In this document: positions 35,890-44,416 of the stretch, one piece after another
Layout of the letters: each line of letters begins with the position of its first letter
How positions within the stretch are numbered: position 1 is the stretch's first letter
DNA from: Acidovorax sp. sic0104
Lineage (GTDB): Bacteria > Pseudomonadota > Gammaproteobacteria > Burkholderiales > Burkholderiaceae_C
Direction: 5' to 3'
Assembly: GCF_019219095.1 (NCBI RefSeq)
Contig: NZ_JAHUWH010000001.1
Span: forward strand, 806,001-870,000
Length of the DNA stretch: 64,000 bases
Position numbers and translations under genes: made by a program
The notes under the pieces: generated by a model
What the model saw: the letters and a program-made list of their open reading frames with translations, nothing else
Database searches by the model: none
Told to the model about the DNA's origin: nothing

Positions 35890-37910
35890 GCGGGCGCTCC
35901 TTGCGTGGCAGGTGCAAAGCGGGCCAGCACCTGGCCGGGCGACACCTGCTGGCCGGGGGCCACCAGCAGCTCGGCCACGGTGGCGGCTGCGGGGCTGGAC
36001 AGGCTGTGTTCGAGCTTCATGGATTCGATGACTACCACCGTGTCGCCCGCCGCCAGCGCCTCGCCTACAGCCACGGGCAGCGCGACGACCTTGCCGTTGA
36101 AGGGCGCGCGCAGCTCGGTGGCGCCACCAGCGGCGCCCGCGCGGGCTGCCGGCTCCCACGATGCGTCCTCCACCCAGCCATCCACACCGCCCGACTGCCA
36201 GTGCCAGCGCAACGGTCCCACAGCCGCGTAATGCACGCCATGCTGGGACAGTTGCAGCGTGAAGTCGGTGGGCTCAGCCCCGCTCTGCTCTACCTGCAGC
36301 CGCCCACCGCCCAGCTCGCGCACGGCTACGGCATGTACCTGGCCCTGGTGGCGCAGGCGCATCGGGCGGGCGAGCGCACAGGGCAATTCAGACGACATTT
36401 TTGAAGCAAAAATGGCCTCTACCGCGCAGTGAATAAGCGCTTTCAGCTCCTTTTTTAATAGTGAATCCTGCACATCTGCGGCGTGTTCAGCCAAGAACGG
36501 CACCAGCGCCTGCCCACTGGCAAACACCGGGTGCTGCAAGCAGGCAGCCAAAAACGCGCGGTTGGTCGGCAGGCCCAGCACGCGGGTGCCGTGCAGCGCA
36601 CGCACCAGCACGGCAATGGCCTCGGCCCGGGTAGGCGCGTGCACGATGAGCTTGCCCAGCATGGCGTCGTAGTGAGGCGTGACCTCTGCCCCCTCTTCCA
36701 GCGCGTGGTCAAAGCGCAGTGCCCCCGGCGCGGCCCGCTCAAAGGCGGTAGCCGGTGGCGCGCTGAACTGCAGCACACGGCCGGTGTGGGGGCGAAAGTG
36801 TGCGTCTTCGGCACACAAGCGCACCTCGATGGCGTGGCCTTGCAGTTGCACCTGGTCTTGCGCGAGCGGCAGCGGCTCGCCCCGCGCCATGCGGATTTGC
36901 CACTCCACCAGGTCCAGCCCCGTGAGCGCTTCGGTCACCGGGTGCTCCACCTGCAGGCGGGTGTTCATCTCCATCAAGAAGAATTGGGCCCCCACGCTCC
37001 CCGCTTCGCGTGGTTCGCTGCCCCCCGAGGGGGCCTTCGCGCCTTGGGGCGGCCCGGCGGCGCTCAAGTCACTGCCGTCGAGCAAGAACTCCACGGTTCC
37101 GGCACCCACATAGCCAGCGGCCTGGGCCAGCGCCACGGCGCAGGCGCCCATGCGTTCGCGCAGTGCGGCGTCCACGGCGGGGCTGGGGGATTCTTCGATG
37201 ATCTTCTGGTGGCGGCGCTGCACCGAGCAATCACGCTCGCCCAGGTGGATGCATGCGCCGTGCGCGTCGGCAAAGATCTGCACCTCCACATGGCGCGGCT
37301 GCAGCAGTGCGCGTTCGATGAGCAGGTCGCCACAGCCAAAACCCGCCAGCGCCTCCGATCGCGCACTGGCCAGGGCAGCAGGCAACTGCGCCAGGTCGGT
37401 GACCAGGCGCATGCCGCGCCCTCCCCCACCCGCCACGGCCTTGACCATGAGGGGCGTGCCGATGCGGGCTACCTCCGCGGCAAAACGTTCGTCGCTCTGG
37501 TCGTCGCCCGAATAACCGGGCAGGCAGGGCACGCCATGCGCCTGGGCCAGCGCCTTGGCCCCAGCCTTGCTGCCCAGCGCGCGGATGGCAGCGGGCGGGG
37601 GGCCGATCCAGGTCAGGCCCGCATCGACCACGGCCTGGGCGAAGTCGGCGTTCTCGCTGAGGAAGCCATAGCCGGGGTGCACGGCATCTGCGCCGGTGGC
37701 ACGGGCGGCGGCCAGCAGTTTGTCGGTGCGCAGGTAGGTGTCGGCGCTGGAGGCACCGCCCAAGGCCACGGCCTGAGTGGCTTCGCGTACGTGCAGAGCG
37801 TTGGCATCGGGGTCGGAATAGACCGCGACCGTTTCGATGCCCATGCGGCGGGCGGTGTGGATGATGCGGCGGGCGATCTCTGATCGGTTCGCTACAAGGA
37901 TCTTTTTCAT
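35886..37910 (-). CDS. Biotin-dependent acyl-CoA carboxylase alpha subunit (biotin carboxylase + BCCP)
   Basis: 674 residues from the ATG at 37908-37910. It has an ATP-grasp biotin carboxylase domain (about 1-445: KKILVANRSEIARRI, KAVAGGGGRGMR, MEMNTRLQVEHPVTE), a linker and a C-terminal biotinyl domain with IESMKLEHS (Lys632). It carboxylates a branched unsaturated acyl-CoA with the beta subunit at 41106-42719. Two in-frame insertions are made of interspersed repeats: residues about 282-309 (DNA 36984-37067) and about 483-505 (DNA 36396-36464). The first splits the conserved EFLLD...FFLMEMN strand pair. It overlaps both neighbours by four bases. 3-Methylcrotonyl- and geranyl-CoA carboxylases are the likely relatives. 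Confidence 0.9.
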   Translation of the reverse strand: MKKILVANRSEIARRIIHTARRMGIETVAVYSDPDANALHVREATQAVALGGASSADTYLRTDKLLAAARATGADAVHPGYGFLSENADFAQAVVDAGLTWIGPPPAAIRALGSKAGAKALAQAHGVPCLPGYSGDDQSDERFAAEVARIGTPLMVKAVAGGGGRGMRLVTDLAQLPAALASARSEALAGFGCGDLLIERALLQPRHVEVQIFADAHGACIHLGERDCSVQRRHQKIIEESPSPAVDAALRERMGACAVALAQAAGYVGAGTVEFLLDGSDLSAAGPPQGAKAPSGGSEPREAGSVGAQFFLMEMNTRLQVEHPVTEALTGLDLVEWQIRMARGEPLPLAQDQVQLQGHAIEVRLCAEDAHFRPHTGRVLQFSAPPATAFERAAPGALRFDHALEEGAEVTPHYDAMLGKLIVHAPTRAEAIAVLVRALHGTRVLGLPTNRAFLAACLQHPVFASGQALVPFLAEHAADVQDSLLKKELKALIHCAVEAIFASKMSSELPCALARPMRLRHQGQVHAVAVRELGGGRLQVEQSGAEPTDFTLQLSQHGVHYAAVGPLRWHWQSGGVDGWVEDASWEPAARAGAAGGATELRAPFNGKVVALPVAVGEALAAGDTVVVIESMKLEHSLSSPAAATVAELLVAPGQQVSPGQVLARFAPATQGAPA
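36396..36464. repeat. AT-containing interspersed repeat inside the carboxylase gene
   Basis: CATTTTTGAAGCAAAAATGG, then AATAAGCGCT and CTTTTTTAATAGTG, resembles the intergenic family (12972, 19027, 58163). It encodes about 23 Lys/Ala-rich residues between the carboxylase and biotinyl domains without breaking the frame. Confidence 0.6.
36984..37067. repeat. GC-rich repeat inserted in frame in the biotin carboxylase domain
   Basis: The 84-bp segment (CCCCCCGAGGGGG and GGGGCGGCCC blocks) encodes about 28 Gly/Pro/Ala-rich residues, with no counterpart in ordinary biotin carboxylases, just before MEMNTRLQVEHP. Its base pattern is that of the intergenic GC-rich repeats of this chromosome. The length is divisible by three. 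Confidence 0.7.
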
Positions 37911-38716
37911 AGCTTCGCGCTCCACGGCGGTGCCTTGCGCGCGGCAAATGCCGCCAGCCCTTGCGGCGCCTCAGGCCCACGCAGCGCTTGCGCAAAAGCC
38001 AGGGCCGCGTCGTCCAGCAGCGCGGGCAACGGCGTTTCGGGCTGAGCCAGCAACAAACGTTTGGTGGCTGCCACAGCCTGCGGCGCTGCGGCAGCGTGGC
38101 GTGCAATGGCTGCCTGCAAAGCGGCATTCATGTCACCCTCCACCAGGTCATCGACCAGGCCCAAGTGCTGGGCGGTAGCGGCATCCCAGCGCACGCCTGT
38201 CAACAAACACCCCCGCGCTGCCGCTGGGCCCAGGCGCCGCACCACAAACGGTGCAATCTGCGCAGGCACGATGCCCAGCGTGACCTCAGGCGTGGCGAAT
38301 TGCGCGCTGGTGTGGGCCAGCACGTGGTCGGCACAGCACACCAGACCAAAGCCACCGCCCATCGCGGCGCCCTCCACCGCCACGATGAACCACTGCGGCA
38401 GCGCACACAGGGCCTGCAGCAGCGTGCCAAAGCGGCGGTTCAGCGGCACCAACGGGTCAACCTCGCCCGCAGACAGGGGTTGGCCGATGGTCTTGGCAAA
38501 GCCGCCCAGGCTGCCGCCCGCGCAGAAGTGCCCGCCCGCACCGCGCAGCACCACGCCGCGCAGGCTGGCATCGGCCGCAGCGCGCTCGCACGCGGCCAGC
38601 AACCCGTCCACCATCGCTTCCGACAGCGCATTGCGGCTGGCAGGGTCGTTGAGCGTCCAGGTTTCCACGCTGCCGCTGGCCAGCGGCGCGCGTTCGATCA
38701 GCAGCGAATCCGCCAT
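37907..38716 (-). CDS. Enoyl-CoA hydratase-family protein of the carboxylase operon
   Basis: 269 residues from the ATG at 38714-38716, one base after the upstream dehydrogenase stop. Crotonase motifs are RGAGGHFCAGGSLGGF and VEGAAMGGGFGLVCCADHVL, with PEVTLGIVPAQIAPFV carrying the catalytic Glu. Position in the operon and family resemblance suggest hydration of the carboxylated, glutaconyl-type CoA, as LiuC or AtuE do. It overlaps the carboxylase gene by four bases. A standard long-chain hydratase role is less likely given the context. Confidence 0.88.
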   Translation of the reverse strand: MADSLLIERAPLASGSVETWTLNDPASRNALSEAMVDGLLAACERAAADASLRGVVLRGAGGHFCAGGSLGGFAKTIGQPLSAGEVDPLVPLNRRFGTLLQALCALPQWFIVAVEGAAMGGGFGLVCCADHVLAHTSAQFATPEVTLGIVPAQIAPFVVRRLGPAAARGCLLTGVRWDAATAQHLGLVDDLVEGDMNAALQAAIARHAAAAPQAVAATKRLLLAQPETPLPALLDDAALAFAQALRGPEAPQGLAAFAARKAPPWSAKL

Positions 38717-38717
38717 G

Positions 38718-39896
38718 TCAGTGCACGGGCCGCTTGGCAATGCCCATGAGCTTGGCGAGGATGCCCAGCATCACTTCGTCCGCACCGCCGCCGATGGACG
38801 CCAGCCGCCCGTCGCGGTACATGCGCGAGACCTTGTTCTCCAGCGTGAAGCCCATGCCGCCCCAGAACTGCAGGCAGGTGTCGGGCACCTCGCGGTTCAG
38901 GCGGCCGGCCTTCAGCTTGGCCATGCTGGCCAGCTCCAGCACGTCCTGCCCGTTCACATACAGGTCGCAAGCGCGGTAGGTGAGTGCGCGCAGCGCTTCC
39001 ACCTCGGTCTTGAGCTCGGCCAGCTTGAACTGCACCCACTGCTGGTCGGCCAGCGTGCTGCCAAACAGTTTGCGCTCCTGCGCATAGTCGATGGTCCACT
39101 GGATGCAGTGGTTCAGCGATTCGAGCGTGCTGGCGGCGCACCACAGGCGCTCTTCCTGGAACTGCTGCATCTGGTAGATGAAGCCCTGGCCTTCGGCACC
39201 GATGCGGTAACGCTGCGGCACGCGCACCTCGTCAAAATAGATCAGGCCCGTGTCGCTGCTGTGCATGCCGATCTTGCGGATCTTTCGCGCCACCTCGACG
39301 CCCTTCGTCAGCTTCCCGCCCGGGCCATCGCGCAGGGGCACCATCACCAGGCTTTTGTTCTTGTGCACGGGGCCTTCGCCCGTGTTCACCAGCATGCACA
39401 TCCAGTCGGCCTGCAGGCTGTTGGTGATCCACATCTTCTGGCCGGTGATCACGTAGTCGTCACCATCCTTGCGCGCCACGCTTTTGATGCCCGACACATC
39501 GCTGCCCGCCGCTGGCTCGCTCACGCCGATGCAGCCCACCATGTCGCCCGCGATGGCCGGCGCCAGAAACTGGCGCTTGAGTTCTTCGCTGCCATAGCGC
39601 GCCAGGGCCGGGGTGCACATGTCGGTCTGCACGCCGATGGCCATGGGCACGCCGCCGCAGTGGATGTGGCCCAACGTTTCAGCCATGGCCAGGCTGTACG
39701 AGTAGTCCAGCCCCGCGCCGCCGTATTCCTCGGGCTTGCACAGGCCCAGCAGACCCAGGTTGCCCATCTTCTTGAAGACCTCGTGCGCGGGAAAGATCTC
39801 GGCCGCCTCCCACTCGTCCACATGGGGGTTGATCTCTTCGTCGATGAAGCGCTTCAAGGTCTTCTGGATCTCGCGGTGTTCGTGCGTGAACTGCAT
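38718..39896 (-). CDS. Acyl-CoA dehydrogenase resembling citronellyl-CoA dehydrogenase (AtuD)
   Basis: 392 residues from the ATG at 39894-39896, preceded by AGGAGA. The N-terminus (MQFTHEHREIQ, NPHVDEWEAAEIFP) and the segment GVPMAIGVQTDMCTPALA recall AtuD-type enzymes. FAD motifs are GVSEPAAGSDV and KMWITNSLQADW. Candidate base: Glu in FQEERLW; the C-terminal IGGGADEVM lacks the short-chain Glu. It introduces a double bond into a 3-methyl-branched acyl-CoA before carboxylation, if the Atu parallel holds. The resemblance is from memory of motifs, not a search. Confidence 0.82.
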   Translation of the reverse strand: MQFTHEHREIQKTLKRFIDEEINPHVDEWEAAEIFPAHEVFKKMGNLGLLGLCKPEEYGGAGLDYSYSLAMAETLGHIHCGGVPMAIGVQTDMCTPALARYGSEELKRQFLAPAIAGDMVGCIGVSEPAAGSDVSGIKSVARKDGDDYVITGQKMWITNSLQADWMCMLVNTGEGPVHKNKSLVMVPLRDGPGGKLTKGVEVARKIRKIGMHSSDTGLIYFDEVRVPQRYRIGAEGQGFIYQMQQFQEERLWCAASTLESLNHCIQWTIDYAQERKLFGSTLADQQWVQFKLAELKTEVEALRALTYRACDLYVNGQDVLELASMAKLKAGRLNREVPDTCLQFWGGMGFTLENKVSRMYRDGRLASIGGGADEVMLGILAKLMGIAKRPVH

Positions 39897-39942
39897 GGTG
39901 TCTGTCTCCTGCCGTTGTGTTTGTGTCGCCTGCAAACCTCGA

Positions 39943-41073
39943 TCACGAAAGCTGAAAGTGCCCGAGCGGCTGCGGGCGCCCGTTGAGCACCAGCTCTACC
40001 TGGTGCGCGCCGGGGTAGTGGGTGCGCGTGGTCATCTGCTGCAGCGACAGCGTCTTGCCCACCGCTACGGTGGCGCCGGGCGGTATGTCCAGCGTCTGCA
40101 GCTTGAACACCTTGGGCGCCGCGCCGCCATGGGCCTTGACGTAGTGCACCTTGAGGTCGGCCAGCACGCGCTGGGGCTGGGGTGTGGGGTTGTGCAGTTC
40201 GACCTCGATGCGCACCTTGTCGCCGATGCGGGCGCGGGCTGGCAGCACGCGGGCGGCCCGCACGTCCAGCGCCACGGCATGGCCCACGCCCAGGGCGTCG
40301 AGTGCGCCAGCGTCGCCACGTTTGATGAGAAAGCGCAGGCCATGGCGCACCAGGGCTTCGCGCGGGGCGGGTGCGCCCTGCAGCCAGGTGCGGGCAGTGA
40401 CCACGGCCAGGTCGGGGTGGTCCTTGGCGATGTCGCCCAGGTGGTTGGCCACCGAGCGGCGCACGTAGGACGACGGATCATCCTTGAGCGCATCGAGCAG
40501 TGGCAGGGCCAGCTGCGGGTCATTCTGGAACGCGGGCAGGCGCGGCGCCCAGGGCAGGCGGGGCCGCGTGCCTTCGCTCACCAGGCGGCGCACGTGCGCG
40601 TTGCCGTCTTGCGCCCAGTCGCGCAGCCGCGCGAGCGTCGCCTGCTGGTGGTGCAGCAGATAGGGGCGGATGCAGAACTCGGAGGTAAAGCGCTGCGTGA
40701 GTGCGTGCTGCGCGGCCATGGCCGCGTCGAAATGCGGCAGGCCGTGTGTGCCGATGTAGATGCTGTGCGGCAGGTACAAAAAGGCGCTGTAAGGGCGGTC
40801 ACCCGCATCGGGCTCACCGGCGGCATCGATGCCCATCGGCGGGTCCATCGAATCGACCAGCACGCCCAGAGCGCGCGGCACTTCCTGCGGCAGGTGTGCC
40901 TGCAGGGCCTGGGCAATGCGCTGGCCGCGTGCCATCAGCTCCAGCGATTCGTAGCCGGGCTCTACCTGCTGCAGAAACGCGGTGGTGTCGAACTTGCGCC
41001 ACGCACGGCGCACCATGGCCGCGATGCGCGGTGGTACGGTGTCGTTGAGCAGGTATTTGAGAGGTTCGGCCAT
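39943..41073 (-). CDS. AlkC-like DNA alkylation repair protein
   Basis: 376 residues from the ATG at 41071-41073; the upstream frame overlaps the next gene. HEAT-like repeats fill about 1-270, with the family stretch PRLPAF...LKDDPSSYVRRSVANHLGDIAKDHP. A C-terminal Ig-like beta domain (about 275-376) matches the AlkC branch of the AlkC/AlkD glycosylases. These excise 3-methyladenine-type lesions without base flipping. It sits inside a catabolic operon, 46 bp before a dehydrogenase and 32 bp after the carboxylase beta subunit. This is an odd home for a repair gene. Confidence 0.85.
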   Translation of the reverse strand: MAEPLKYLLNDTVPPRIAAMVRRAWRKFDTTAFLQQVEPGYESLELMARGQRIAQALQAHLPQEVPRALGVLVDSMDPPMGIDAAGEPDAGDRPYSAFLYLPHSIYIGTHGLPHFDAAMAAQHALTQRFTSEFCIRPYLLHHQQATLARLRDWAQDGNAHVRRLVSEGTRPRLPWAPRLPAFQNDPQLALPLLDALKDDPSSYVRRSVANHLGDIAKDHPDLAVVTARTWLQGAPAPREALVRHGLRFLIKRGDAGALDALGVGHAVALDVRAARVLPARARIGDKVRIEVELHNPTPQPQRVLADLKVHYVKAHGGAAPKVFKLQTLDIPPGATVAVGKTLSLQQMTTRTHYPGAHQVELVLNGRPQPLGHFQLS

Positions 41074-41105
41074 GGTGTGTGTCTGTGTGCTTGCGCCCTC
41101 GTCGC

Positions 41106-42719
41106 CTACATCCGTGCCACGCCAAAGCTCAGGGGCCGCAGCGTGCGGGCCTGTGCCTCGGCGCAGGTATCCAGGCAAAAGGCCAGCACGGCGCGCGTGT
41201 CGCGCGGGTCGATCACGCCGTCGTCCAGCAACAGGCCGCTGGTGTAGAACGCATCGGCCTGGGCCTCGAACATGGCGACGATCTTGTCGAACTGGGCTTG
41301 CGATTCGGCGGGGTCGGGCGTGATGCCTTTGCGCGCCAGCGCCGCCTCGGTCACGATCTGCATCGTGCGCGCCGCCTGCTCACCGCCCATCACGGCCGTC
41401 TTGGCGCCCGGCCAGCTGAACAGGAAGCGCGGCGCATAGCCCCGCCCGCACATGCCGTAGTTGCCAGCGCCGAAGCTGGCGCCGCACTGGATGGTGATCT
41501 GCGGCACGGTGGCGTTGGTCACGGCCTGGATCATCTTGCTGCCGTGCTTGATCATGCCGCCCTGCTCGCTGTCCTTGCCGACCATGTAGCCCGTGGTGTT
41601 CTGCAGGTAGATGATGGGGTGGCCCAGTTGGCACATCCACTGGATGAAGTGCGTGGCCTTGTTGGCGCCCGCCACGTCGATGGGGCCGTTGTTGCTGATG
41701 AAGCCCACGGCATGGCCACCGATGCGGCCCTGCGCACAGAGCGTGGCCATGCCGTAGCGGGCCTTGAACTCGAGCAGCTCAGACCCATCCACCAGCCGCG
41801 CCATCACCTCGCGCATGTCCACGGGCTGTCGCAGGTCTGCGGACATCAGGGCCAGCAGGTCGTCAGCCGGCAGTGTAGGCGCAGGTGCAGGATCGCGCGG
41901 CACCGCGGCCCAGCCGGTCTGCGCGATCACGTCGCGTGCCATGCCGATGGCCTCGCGGTCGTCCAGCGCCAGGTATTCGCCCAGGCCCGAGACGGCGGTG
42001 TGCATCTCGGCGCCGCCCAGTTCTTCTTCGGTCGCGACCTCGCCCGTGGCGGCCTTGAGCAACGGCGGCCCGGCCAGAAAAGCACGCGAGCGTCCCTGCA
42101 CCATGATGACCACGTCCGACAGCCCGGGCATGTAGGCGCCGCCTGCCGTGCCCGAACCGTGCTGCACGGTGATGACCGGAATCCCTGCCGCCGACAGCCG
42201 CGCGAGGTTGCGGAACAAGGTGCCCCCGTGCACGAAGCCTTCGACCCGGTAGCGCATGAGGTTGGCGCCCGCACTCTCGACCAGGTGCACGAAGGGCAGG
42301 CGCTCGCGCAGGGCGATCTCCTGCACGCGGAGTATCTTTTCCAGCCCCATGGGCTGGATGGCCCCCGCCTCGATGCCGGAGTCGCTGGCCACCACCATGC
42401 AGCGCACACCGCTGACAAACCCGATACCGGCGATCATCCCGCCGCCGGGCACGGACTTATCGGGGTCCTTCACATCCTGCAGGTAGCCCGCCAGGGTGCA
42501 CAGCGGCAGCCAGGGCGCGCCCGCGTCCAGCAGCAGTGCGACGCGCTGGCGCGGCAGCAGCTGGCCGCGCTTGTCGAACTGGGGCAGCGAGCGGGCCGAT
42601 GCGGCCGCAGCGCGGTCTTCCAGAGCGCGCAGGGCATCTAGGCGCGCAGCCAGGGCAGCTCGGCGCTTTTGCGCATCGGGGGCGCCGGGGAGAAAGCGCG
42701 AAGCGAAGGCGGCGGTCAT
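41106..42719 (-). CDS. Biotin-dependent carboxylase beta (carboxyltransferase) subunit, geranyl-CoA carboxylase-like
   Basis: 537 residues from the ATG at 42717-42719, overlapping the SDR stop. The two crotonase-like carboxyltransferase halves are present: GIGFVSGVRCMVVASDS, HGSGTAGGAYMPGLSD and GPPLLKAATGEVATEEELGGAEMH, then FISNNGPI, NTTGYMVG and CGASFGAGNYGMCGR. The HLVESAGANL and AFLAGPPLLKAATGE forms look more like geranyl-CoA carboxylase (AtuC) than 3-methylcrotonyl-CoA carboxylase (LiuB), judging by remembered family patterns. It works with the alpha subunit at 35886-37910, unusually four genes away. The operon starts with TetR. Confidence 0.86.
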   Translation of the reverse strand: MTAAFASRFLPGAPDAQKRRAALAARLDALRALEDRAAAASARSLPQFDKRGQLLPRQRVALLLDAGAPWLPLCTLAGYLQDVKDPDKSVPGGGMIAGIGFVSGVRCMVVASDSGIEAGAIQPMGLEKILRVQEIALRERLPFVHLVESAGANLMRYRVEGFVHGGTLFRNLARLSAAGIPVITVQHGSGTAGGAYMPGLSDVVIMVQGRSRAFLAGPPLLKAATGEVATEEELGGAEMHTAVSGLGEYLALDDREAIGMARDVIAQTGWAAVPRDPAPAPTLPADDLLALMSADLRQPVDMREVMARLVDGSELLEFKARYGMATLCAQGRIGGHAVGFISNNGPIDVAGANKATHFIQWMCQLGHPIIYLQNTTGYMVGKDSEQGGMIKHGSKMIQAVTNATVPQITIQCGASFGAGNYGMCGRGYAPRFLFSWPGAKTAVMGGEQAARTMQIVTEAALARKGITPDPAESQAQFDKIVAMFEAQADAFYTSGLLLDDGVIDPRDTRAVLAFCLDTCAEAQARTLRPLSFGVARM

Positions 42720-43645
42720 TCCTCGGACTCCTTGGATGCACCTCTCTGCGGAGCTGCGGACGCGGCAAACACACGCGGCACCTGAGCGCGGTGAAAGCCC
42801 GCGTAGGGTTTCACCGCAGCGCGCTGCTGCGTGGCGGCATCGGGCACGCGCAGCGGCCAGCCCAGGCGCACCTGCGGCCGCGCGCCGTCCACGCGCAGCG
42901 TGCTGCCGCTGATGAAGCTGGCGGCTGGGCTGAGCAAGAAGACGATGGCCGCCGACACCTCGGCCTCGTTGCCGAAGCGGCCCAGCGGCACGGTCTGGGG
43001 CATGGCGCGCAGCGTGTGCGCGGCGGCGGGCGGGTAGTTGTCCATGCCGCTCGATGCGATGTATCCCGGCGCCACGGCGTTCACGCGCACACCGCTGCAG
43101 GCCCATTCGAGCGCGGCGGTTTCGGTGAAGCTGACCATGCCCGCACGGGCCGCGCCGCTGTGGCCCATGCCCGGCATGGAGCCCCACATGTCGGCCACGA
43201 TGTTGACTACTGAGCCGCCGTTCGACGCCATCCACTGCCGGTAGCACTCGCGCGCAACCAGGAAGCCGCCTGTGAGGTTGGTGTGCAGCACCGCCTCCCA
43301 GCCCTTGGCACTGATGGATTCGAGCGGCGACATGAACTGACCGCCTGCGTTGTTCACCAGGCCATCGATGCGCCCGTGCGCGGCCAGCACCTGCTGCACC
43401 AGCACCACCACCGCGTCTTCGGAGCGGATGTCGCAGGCGTGCCAGGACGCTGAGCCGCCATCCGCTGCGATCTCATCGGCAACGGCCTGCAGCTTCTCCT
43501 GCTTGCGGCCGACCAGCACTGCGTGCGCGCCCAGGCGCCCCAGCTCGTGCGCCGTACACCGGCCTATGCCCGAGCCGCCGCCCGTGACGATGACGACCTG
43601 GGCATCGAGCAGGCCAGGGGCAAAGATGGACTGATAGCGGTGCAT
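42716..43645 (-). CDS. SDR oxidoreductase of the trans-2-enoyl-CoA reductase (PECR) type
   Basis: 309 residues. The NADP-binding motif is TGGGSGIG (21-28) and NNAGG follows at 98-102. In place of YxxxK the active site reads HSGAARAG (162-169), giving Ser163-x3-Arg167. This and the following EWACSGVRVNAVAPG, plus SPAASFISG, match the PECR / 2,4-dienoyl-CoA reductase-like branch. A tail of about 50 residues past the fold is unusual. It is the second gene of the operon, 7 bp after TetR and overlapping the carboxyltransferase gene by four bases. A role in reducing unsaturated CoA esters, or in citronellol or citronellal oxidation, is inferred. Confidence 0.84.
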   Translation of the reverse strand: MHRYQSIFAPGLLDAQVVIVTGGGSGIGRCTAHELGRLGAHAVLVGRKQEKLQAVADEIAADGGSASWHACDIRSEDAVVVLVQQVLAAHGRIDGLVNNAGGQFMSPLESISAKGWEAVLHTNLTGGFLVARECYRQWMASNGGSVVNIVADMWGSMPGMGHSGAARAGMVSFTETAALEWACSGVRVNAVAPGYIASSGMDNYPPAAAHTLRAMPQTVPLGRFGNEAEVSAAIVFLLSPAASFISGSTLRVDGARPQVRLGWPLRVPDAATQQRAAVKPYAGFHRAQVPRVFAASAAPQRGASKESEE

Positions 43646-43652
43646 GGCGGCG

Positions 43653-44393
43653 TCAAACGTTCTTGGTGTGGATGAACAGTGCCAGAGCGTCGTCGGTCAA
43701 CGCGTTCAGCGACTTGCCTTTTTTGGGTGCGAACCACTGCACGGCCCAGTTGAGCGCTCCGAAGATGAAGAGCCGCGCGACGGCAGGGTCGGCCTGCAGC
43801 GCCTTCTGGGTTGCCAACGCCTGCAGCGTGGGCATCCAGGCAGCCTCGTAGGTGTCCTTCACGCGCGCGATGCTCTTGCGCTGCGAGGGCGTGAGCGAGC
43901 GCCACTCGTACAGCATCACCGGAATGAACCCGCTGCGCGGCCCGAGCAACACCTCGAAATGATGGCGGATGAGCACCCGCAAACATTCGTGCGCAGTGGC
44001 CGCCGGCCGGCTTTGCGCCAGCGTGTCCAGGGCCTGCTGCTGGCTTTGCACGGCGGCAGCCATGCCTTCGTTCATGACGGCAAAGAGCAGCGCGCTCTTG
44101 CTTTCGAAGTGGTAGAAGGGCGAGCCGCTGTGCATGCCCACGGCGGCAGCGATGTCGCGCGTGCTGGTGGCTGCAAAGCCTTGGGTCAGGAACAGTTTTG
44201 CGGCGGCGTCCATGAGCTTGCGACGGCGGTTGCCGTCGTCCAGCTCTTCAGCGGTCTTGCGGGGGCGGCCGCGGGGGCGGCGGGGTTGCTCGCCGGCGGC
44301 GAGGGGTGGCGAGGTTGCAGCCTTGCGCTGGCGGGCTGGCGGGGGGGCCAGAGAAGGAGCGGATGTGCGGGTACGCTGGGCGGGGGATTCCAT
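43653..44393 (-). CDS. TetR-family regulator of the carboxylase operon
   Basis: 246 residues from the ATG at 44391-44393; an open frame further upstream runs into the operator. A long Pro/Arg-rich tail with an AT-hook-like PRRPRGRPRK precedes the helix-turn-helix (about 60-105: LFLTQGFAATSTRDIAAAVGMHSGSPFYHF). A ligand-binding domain ends the protein. It is the first gene of the nine-gene minus-strand operon and lies 23 bp from a 34-bp dyad. Autoregulation is likely, and copies of the dyad before livH and the 27.6-kb dehydrogenase suggest a regulon. The ligand is probably an acyl-CoA. Confidence 0.88.
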   Translation of the reverse strand: MESPAQRTRTSAPSLAPPPARQRKAATSPPLAAGEQPRRPRGRPRKTAEELDDGNRRRKLMDAAAKLFLTQGFAATSTRDIAAAVGMHSGSPFYHFESKSALLFAVMNEGMAAAVQSQQQALDTLAQSRPAATAHECLRVLIRHHFEVLLGPRSGFIPVMLYEWRSLTPSQRKSIARVKDTYEAAWMPTLQALATQKALQADPAVARLFIFGALNWAVQWFAPKKGKSLNALTDDALALFIHTKNV

Positions 44394-44416
44394 GCCTGGC
44401 ACGATAGCAAAACGTC

